A DNA stretch of 64,000 nt, from the NCBI GenBank assembly GCA_963576565.1, contig OY755047.1:35865851-35929850 (forward strand), written 5' to 3'. This DNA is from Aspidapion aeneum (taxonomy: Eukaryota > Arthropoda > Insecta > Coleoptera > Brentidae). Position numbers and translations under genes: made by a program. Below are positions 58,243 to 64,000 of this stretch, one piece after another (within the stretch, counting starts at the first letter, position 1; each line of letters starts with the position of its first letter). The notes below the pieces were generated by a model. It searched no databases and was not told the origin of the DNA. It saw only the letters and a program-made list of their open reading frames with translations.

Positions 58243-58250
58243 ATTCTTAG

Positions 58251-58766
58251 CTAGTATCCATTGTCAACTGCGGTCCTCATATTTTGTACATATACTAAAC
58301 CACTTCTAGAGCCCGCCCTATGAAGGACGTAAAAAGTATAAATACCTTGAAGCCGAAGTGCCATCTCTGTTTCACATAACAAAGTTTGTAAAAATGAATA
58401 GCACATGGACGTACTAGATGCACGGTCGTTCCCTTTATGAAATAGAGACACTTTGTCGGCCTCAATTCTTATCTTCGCTAACTCTAAATCGACAAATTCC
58501 AAATAGGCCGAAAAAATTTGCAATGTTGAGTGTATGTATTCCAATAATATTCCCAAATTGTTAACGTCAGTTCCTATTTGAAGAAGCTGGGTTCTAAAAA
58601 GGTAATTACCTACTATGAAACTCTCGATTTGTAATTGAATTTTAAGGGTGGCGGCCAAATGTGGTTTTGAAGAATGAATCACCTCGACGAGAAGAGAGAT
58701 ATATTTTTTCTCGAATGAAAGCTCAAGACGTCGAGAGATTCTCGTTTCTCTCATTATGTCGAGCAA
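58251..58766 (-). CDS. Unrecognised 171-codon ORF, possible host exon
   Basis: The minus-strand frame lacks repeat character and encodes a mixed, amphipathic, helix-rich sequence with three Cys (MCYSFLQTLLCETEMALRLQ near the end). I do not recognise the family; compact helical secreted proteins such as cytokines are one possibility only. The first codon is TTG, with an ATG four codons later (58754). A pyrimidine tract precedes AATGAG, which could be a 3' splice site, and CTTCAAG|GTATTT at about 58350 could be a 5' splice site, leaving an exon of about 400 bases. The stop lies right beside the foldback target duplication. No neighbouring exon was found. Confidence 0.35.
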   Translation of the reverse strand: MLDIMRETRISRRLELSFEKKYISLLVEVIHSSKPHLAATLKIQLQIESFIVGNYLFRTQLLQIGTDVNNLGILLEYIHSTLQIFSAYLEFVDLELAKIRIEADKVSLFHKGNDRASSTSMCYSFLQTLLCETEMALRLQGIYTFYVLHRAGSRSGLVYVQNMRTAVDNGY

Positions 58767-59740
58767 AAAAGGTTGGTTTTATAAATTTTTAAGATTTACT
58801 ATCTGTTCGTATTGACCTATTATAGAGTTAAGCTGATATTTATGTACAGTTTTTTTAAAATAAAAGGCATGCAAAAATTGACATACATTCCTTCCTTGAC
58901 AACATGTACTGTGGCTTACCTTTTGTTTACTTGAAATCAGATGGAGAAAATCCGAAATTGTAATTAAATTGTACTGTTACTGTTAATGCTTATTGATGTC
59001 CTGAAAATTTTTTTTTCGGAAATTATTTATAAGCGGCAAATTTTAATTTTCTTTTTAGCGTGAATTTTGGTTATAAATCTGTTGATTAAAAGAAAATGTT
59101 TTGGACGATTCTTTAAGGAGCTAAAATTCTAAAAATTAAATAATTTTCTTGCGGAAATTAGTTTGATTTTTATTTTGACAAATATGGAAAATTCTGATGA
59201 AAAACCTGCTTGTAAAAAAAGTGTATTTCAAAAAAATATAGTTTTCTTGCAAAAACATGGTTTTTCCTGAAAAATTACGAAAAATTAAGAATAAAAGTTT
59301 TGGTTAGTTTTGAGAAACACACATTTTCGCAAGTAAAATCTTGGGTTTCCAGAATCAGGAAATTGCGCAGAGATCTTTAAGTATTTTAAATAATAGATTT
59401 ATTGCTTTATTTTTAAGGATCTATATTATTGGCAAAAAACAAAATAATCTTTTATCAACGAACACTTGGGACTTTAGATACAGTTTTAAATAAATATAGC
59501 GATGCAAAACTTTTCCACAGCTTTTATTTCGTCGGCATCAACGAGGTATTTTAGTACATGTACTGTATTTACATCTTTATTTATTGTATGTATGCATATT
59601 ATTATATACAGAGTATATCCCAGAATGGAATTAACACTTTATTTTCGAAAAAAGTAAATACCATAAATAATAAGATTCACCTTGAAAAAACACTTTTACA
59701 CAGGGTGTCTCAAAAACTTTTTATAGCTGATATAAATCAC
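58767..59740. other. Unassigned AT-rich DNA
   Basis: No coding or repeat structure recognised apart from A/T-rich runs; an ACAGGGTGTCTC piece of the dispersed ACAGGGTGT type lies at about 59700. Confidence 0.45.
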
Positions 59741-59836
59741 GAGACACGAGAGACGAGACGAGACGAGACGAGAGACCCATTTTAACTCGCATAACGAGAC
59801 GAGACAAGAGAATGCCTTCTCTCGTCTCGTCTCATG
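59741..59836. repeat. (GAGAC)n minisatellite with inverted right half
   Basis: GAGAC units on the left (ACGAGACGAGACGAGACG) face GTCTC units on the right (CTCTCGTCTCGTCTC), forming an imperfect palindrome. Confidence 0.8.
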
Positions 59837-60388
59837 GCAACACCAGAATAGTATGTGTATTTTTGTCATGCTGAAAGATACAAGGTGATATTAAAAAAAT
59901 CATGTAAAAAGTAGTAGTCTCAAACTTTTGTTCATACCGGTTATGCGGTTTAAGATACCTTCTTAATTTTACTACTTGTTATAACCTGAGGAACGCCTTC
60001 TTTACATGGTGTGTAGTGTTTAACTAAGCTTTGTAATTGTAAAAAAATACAGGGTGTTTCTTTTGTCAATAAATATTTTTTTTAAAACGTAAAGCATTAT
60101 TCCCAGCACTTATAAAATTATAAAATATACACTAGAAAGTCACACTGTTAATCACCTTTGTAGCTGTATACATACAGGGTATTCAAATTAAAGTTGGAAA
60201 TATTGTTAACTTTGTTATTATCAAAACTGCATGGACGGTTAAGTAATTGGGCAAAATTTTAATATTTTTTGTGCTAACTAAATTGGTGGAACATAGTAAA
60301 CAAATAGTGTGTGGTGTCTAAATACAAGAACGGCAATTACCTTGAGAGAGACATGCATAGATGGAAGTTTTCCGAAAATGTGTGTATG
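59837..60388. other. Unassigned DNA with ACAGGGTRTT-type pieces
   Basis: TACAGGGTGTTTC at about 60050 and ACAGGGTATTC at about 60175 resemble the ends of the foldback at 35211. No matching second ends were found. Confidence 0.4.
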
Positions 60389-60462
60389 GTCTTCGGTGGC
60401 TTAATGTAAAGAGCGTTTGAGTATAGAGCAAGAGATTCTGGGTTCGAGTCCCGGCCGAAGCC
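60389..60462 (+). tRNA. tRNA-like sequence (tRNA pseudogene or SINE head)
   Basis: 74 bases with a box A (TGGCTTAATG) and a perfect box B (GGTTCGAGTCC). CTTCGG at the 5' side pairs with CCGAAG at the 3' side, and CTGGG/CCCGG form the T stem. The acceptor has a bulged base and the anticodon stem has a mismatch, with loop GTATAGA. It is therefore more likely a tRNA-derived relic or SINE promoter than a working gene. No poly(A) or repeat tail was identified downstream. Confidence 0.5.
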
Positions 60463-60847
60463 AAGAAAGTTTTTTCTTATTTTTTTTTCTTTAATTTCAC
60501 TTGTTGTGTTGTTTATAGTTTTAGGTCCTTGCATTATTTGCAATTTGGTATTTAAAAACCTATTTAACTTTCACTTATTCATGTTGTTAACCTAGTTTCG
60601 CCATCCAGCCCTATGTGCGTCTGTTGCGTAATATGTTATTAGGGTAAAAAAGTATCTCGTTATATTTGCCCGTATTAGTATCAGTATCAAACTGCGCATG
60701 TGCGGAATTGTTACGGGACTTCCAATACCCTACGTAGAAAGGATAGCTGCGGCACCCGTATGGTATTGCTGGCCCCAACGTAACAAAACCAATTTCTGTG
60801 TTATTTTTTTTTTTTTACGGGTATGCGCACTCGCAAGGAGATCCCTA

Positions 60848-61240
60848 TCACGCTCGACAAGCGGCAAGTGCGCGGAAATGTTGGTGTGTGTTGGTTTTGA
60901 AACGGTTCAGGTTGTAACCTGCAGGGAAAACTGTCGCAGGGAGTTTATTCCACAGCGATGCTGTTCTCCAGAGATATGAATTCTGATATAATGAGGTTCT
61001 TGGTGCCTCTATTTTGACAGTAAATTGATAGTTACCGTCTGTTTGACGTGTTCGCCTAGTAGGTGCTACTCCCGGGGGGATCATACGTGCCAACTCTTTA
61101 GAGCATTTTCCGTGATAATACCTGTAGAAGAGAGAGAGATCGCCCACAGTTCTTCGATGTTCGAGACTATCCAAGCTACGGGTAAGTGCGGGGTCATTGA
61201 TCAGCTTGATAGCTCGCTTTTGCACGGTGTTCAAAAGCAT
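60848..61240 (-). pseudogene. LINE ORF2, C-terminal part
   Basis: This is the C-terminal continuation of the ORF2 at 61194-63650, in a different frame, entered just after the MECG residues of that frame. It has LLNTVQKRAIKLIND, the Tyr/His-rich YRYYHGKCSKEL and SLWNKLPATVFPA, all usual in LINE C-terminal regions, and ends at a stop (60848). A small indel near 61245 caused the frame break. Confidence 0.85.
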
Positions 61241-63650
61241 TAAGGTATGTTTGGGTGCCGCACTCCATAGTTGGTCGAATCTGGGCTTTGTAGAGTGTCA
61301 GCAGTTGGCTTGGTGTATACAGATGTCTTGTACGAAATAGCACCCCAAGCTTTTGGGACGCCCTTTTAGCTATATCTGCCACGTGACTGTGCCAAGACAT
61401 GTTGGTCTCTGCAGTGACTCCTAAGATGTTCAACTGGCTCTGCAATGTGACAGCACTTCCAGATAGCATGATGTTTGGCTCACCGGTGCTGGTCTTTTTT
61501 GAAAACAGGGCTGCTTGGGTTTTCTGCGCGTTGAACTGTACAAGGTTTTTGTTGCCCCAGTCCTCTATTATCTCCAGGTCGTTATTTATCTGCGATATTT
61601 GAGTTAGTCTAAGATGATGGAATTCACGTGCGGATAGACACTGAGTGGGTGGTATGACTGAGGAGACTACATTGCCATCATCTGCAAAGCAATAAAGTGG
61701 ATTTACTGTTTTATCTATGAGGTCATTTATGTAAATCAGAAAAAGTGTTGGCGAAAGGATTGCTCCCTGTGGCACACCAGCATTTATTTGGTAAGAGTTG
61801 GAGTTCCGGCCATCCAGTGCAACATAAATGGATCTATCCTTAAGGTAACTTTCAAACCAAGTGCAAAGTCTCGGCGACAATCCCGTTGCTTTGAGCTTCT
61901 TGAGCAGATTTTCATGCCAGACTTTATCGAATGCTTTAGATATATCTAAGGCAATTGTTCTTGTTTCACCTCGCAACTCAATCGCTTTTTGCCATAAGTG
62001 AGTGACGTATGTAAGTAAATCGCCAGTTGACCTATATTTTCGAAATCCGTATTGCTTGTCGTTGATAATTTTGTATTTTTCCAAGTACTTGGTTAGATGA
62101 TTGTTCACAACTCTTTCCATTACTTTTGATATCACCGGAAGTAGAGCAATTGGTCTATAGTTTAACGGATCTGTCTTTTTTCCTTTCTTTGGAATGGGTT
62201 GTACTGCGGCAGACTTCCATGATGATGGATACACTCCTTGCCTACAAGATAAACTGAATAATTTTGCGAAAGTTGGGGTGAGTTCGCTAGCACAATTTTT
62301 GAGTACTATCGCGGGAACGCCATCTGGACCCATTGCTTTGTTTGTATCCAACTTTTTAAGGGATTTTCGTATTTCTCTGTGACAAAAGGGTACCTCTGGC
62401 ATACTGTGGGAAACCCTTTCAATGAACGGTGGAGTTTTTCCATTTGGCACTATTAGGTTTGAGTTGGAGGAAAAGATTTTGGCCAGCATATTGGCTTTTT
62501 CCTTTGATGTTGTGGCTAAGTGAGTATTTTTATCTGTAAGTGGTGGTATGGATGACTTGGTGAAGTTTGATCCAACGGCTTTTGCAAGAGACCAAAAGGA
62601 CCTAGAACTACTTGGACAATTCAGCAACCTGTTTTTTATTCTTTGATTGTATGTTTCTTTGGCGGCGTCAATAGTAATTTTGCAACTTTTTCTGGCTTCT
62701 ATAAATTCTGTGTGGTTTTGAGCGGTTTGTTGTCGTTTCCAAAGGTTATATGCTCTGTGTTTTTTCTGTACAGCCGTTTGACACTGGCTGTTGAACCAAG
62801 GTTTTGCATTAGCTCTGCTTTTTATTGTATGTGGGATATATGCATCCATTCCAGATAAGATTACTTTTGTTATTTCATTACAGCAAATACTGGGATCAGC
62901 TGTTTTAAAGCAAACCTCTTGCCATGGAAAATCCAGGTAAAACTGTTTAAGGTCATTCCATTTTGCCGATTTATAGTGCCACATTTTACGAGGAAGTGAT
63001 TGTTGGCTTGGCGGTATGAACATTTCGCACTTTGTTCTTATAAGTTTATGATCGGATGAACCAAGTGGGGGATCTACTTGAATTGTGTACAAGTCAGGAT
63101 TTGTAGTTAGGAACAAGTCTAAAAGCGCTGCAAATTCACCCCTATCTGAGATACGGGTAGGTTCATCGACAAGCTGCGTTAGCCCACAACTTATGGCAAA
63201 AGCTTCTGCTTCCCTGTCTTCATTATCTGTTTTGTTGTGGTGTTTTAGCCAGGGTATATTGTGGACGTTGAAATCGCCTAAAAAAACAATTTCCGCATGT
63301 GGATAGTTAGACTGTATACTATCACAGTTTTCGGATAATGTCGCGAAAAAGTTTTGATACTCGGTGTTACTTGGCGGTCGGTAGAGGCAGCAAATGAACT
63401 TGGTCGATGACTTTGAGGTGAATTTCAGCCATATGATATCGAGGATCGCTGGTTCTAGCTTCTCCTCTCGATGACATGAAAGGTCATTTTTAATGTACAC
63501 ACAAATCCCAAAATTATGTCGAAATCGGTGGTGTAGGTCATAGCCGGGATAAAGATAGTTCACAATAGGTGGTGCAGAACTGATTTTAGTTTCGGTGAGA
63601 ACAAGGATGTCAGGTCTTTGTTCTTCAAGATGTTGGTGAACTGAATTCAT
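61194..63650 (-). pseudogene. LINE ORF2: endonuclease and reverse transcriptase
   Basis: An 818-codon frame without stops. The endonuclease has PDILVLTETKIS (catalytic Glu), IVFLGDFNVHNIPW (Asp, Asn) and PLGSSDHKLIR (Asp-His). The reverse transcriptase has NKAMGPDGVPAIVLKN, YRPIALLPVISKVMER, ALDISKAFDKVWH (catalytic Asp), GVPQGAILSPTLFLIYIND and LYCFADDGNV (Asp pair). The same frame stays open upstream to about 63715 (IDISNIRGLSTN), and a T-run (63707-63715) then separates it from an upstream start-like ATG pair at 63814-63817 in another register, so the N terminus is probably lost to a slip. With one break at each end it is among the least decayed LINEs here. Confidence 0.9.
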
Positions 63651-64000
63651 GTTGGTACTTAATCCTCTTATATTGCTAATATCAATTCTGAGTTGAGTTT
63701 TTGGTCTTTTTTTTTAATATCTTTGCATGAAGGACCCCCAGGACCACCCGACGCCCGGAGATCCGAGTGGTCGGGTATTTTACCTCCGGAATATTTTGAT
63801 CCTGGAGGCGCCATCATGCTATCTGTTACTCATTGTTGGAACCGGACTGCCAGCGCAGTAGCGGAACGTGGTGATACCACTTAGCGCTACTCACTTCTGG
63901 CATGGTGGTATCTCACCGGTCGACGCCCAATGAGTAAAAAGCGTCTACCACCTATATGGTTTATGGTATATGGTTTTCAAAGGTCAAGTTATGCCTTCCA

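Larger units (their letters stand above)
60804..63820 (-). mobile_element. Jockey-superfamily LINE, minus strand, nearly complete ORF2
   Basis: The 3' end is the poly(T) run 60804-60816 on the plus strand, i.e. a poly(A) tail. ORF2 covers 60848-63715 in two frames. A GC-rich stretch (63720-64000) lies upstream and has the look of a 5' region; the 5' end may be outside the window. The poly(A) tail and coding content differ from the CR1-like LINE at 11.9-15.8 kb, so it is a separate family. Confidence 0.85.

Noticed and set aside
57344..58250. Long Phe/Leu/Asp-rich ORFs (57344-57682, 57432-57797 minus; 58032-58250 plus)
   Set aside because: They are translations of the 16-bp minisatellite units in the foldback arms; several frames give similar products.
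60698..61243. Plus-strand ORFs 60698-60979 and 61025-61243
   Set aside because: Antisense to the C-terminal part of the LINE ORF2 and its tail.

Overview
This window is from an animal genome, most likely an arthropod and probably an insect. The evidence is the set of transposon families (BEL/Pao LTR elements, non-LTR retrotransposons, a mariner, a Penelope-like fragment, several foldback DNA transposons), AT-rich non-coding DNA, and one host exon with clean eukaryotic splice sites. I cannot name the species. No bacterial genes, operons or CRISPR arrays are present. Most of the sequence is transposable-element DNA in successive layers, sitting in what is probably intronic or intergenic host DNA.

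Layout. 1-1342: 3' end of a BEL/Pao pol (plus strand), followed by a probable LTR. 2.4-8.0 kb: mostly unassigned DNA with small repeats and a 174-bp MITE. 8046-18712: a BEL/Pao element (BEL-1, plus strand) with paired LTRs and a 6-bp target duplication; its pol is split by a 3.8-kb CR1/Jockey-superfamily LINE on the minus strand (about 11946-15780). 18.7-27.9 kb: foldback elements at 20.1, 20.5 and 24.5 kb (the middle one carrying a Penelope-like endonuclease fragment), LINE RNase H debris at 22.7-23.7 kb, a dead mariner at 25.0-25.8 kb and a hAT-like element at 26.3-27.1 kb. 27944-35103: BEL-A (minus strand). 35.7-36.2 kb: a transposase scrap and a strong hairpin. 36974-37080: a cadherin-repeat exon, the one convincing host protein-coding piece.

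38077-52343: an RTE-like LINE whose reverse transcriptase is split by BEL-B (38571-51559, minus strand, 5-bp duplication). BEL-B is itself split by a 6.47-kb unclassified insertion (43142-49614, 6-bp duplication), and that insertion contains tandem arrays and a 1.2-kb foldback element with TA ends. This is a four-level nest whose order can be read from the junctions. 53.9-56.5 kb: a degenerate tandem array of about 112-bp units with two 0.4-kb blocks. 57450-58242: a foldback element with minisatellite arms and a 9-bp target duplication (Mutator-like signature). 58251-58766: an unrecognised 171-codon minus-strand ORF that may contain a host exon. 60389-60462: a tRNA-like sequence. 60804-64000: a second LINE (minus strand) with endonuclease and reverse transcriptase.

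No element is demonstrably active: every gag/pol seen has frameshifts, stops, deletions or lost catalytic residues. I did not find evidence for a new multi-gene system. The strongest leads are the unclassified 6.47-kb insertion, the minisatellite-armed foldback element, the cadherin exon, the orphan ORF, and the Penelope fragment with hammerhead-like motifs in inverted ends.
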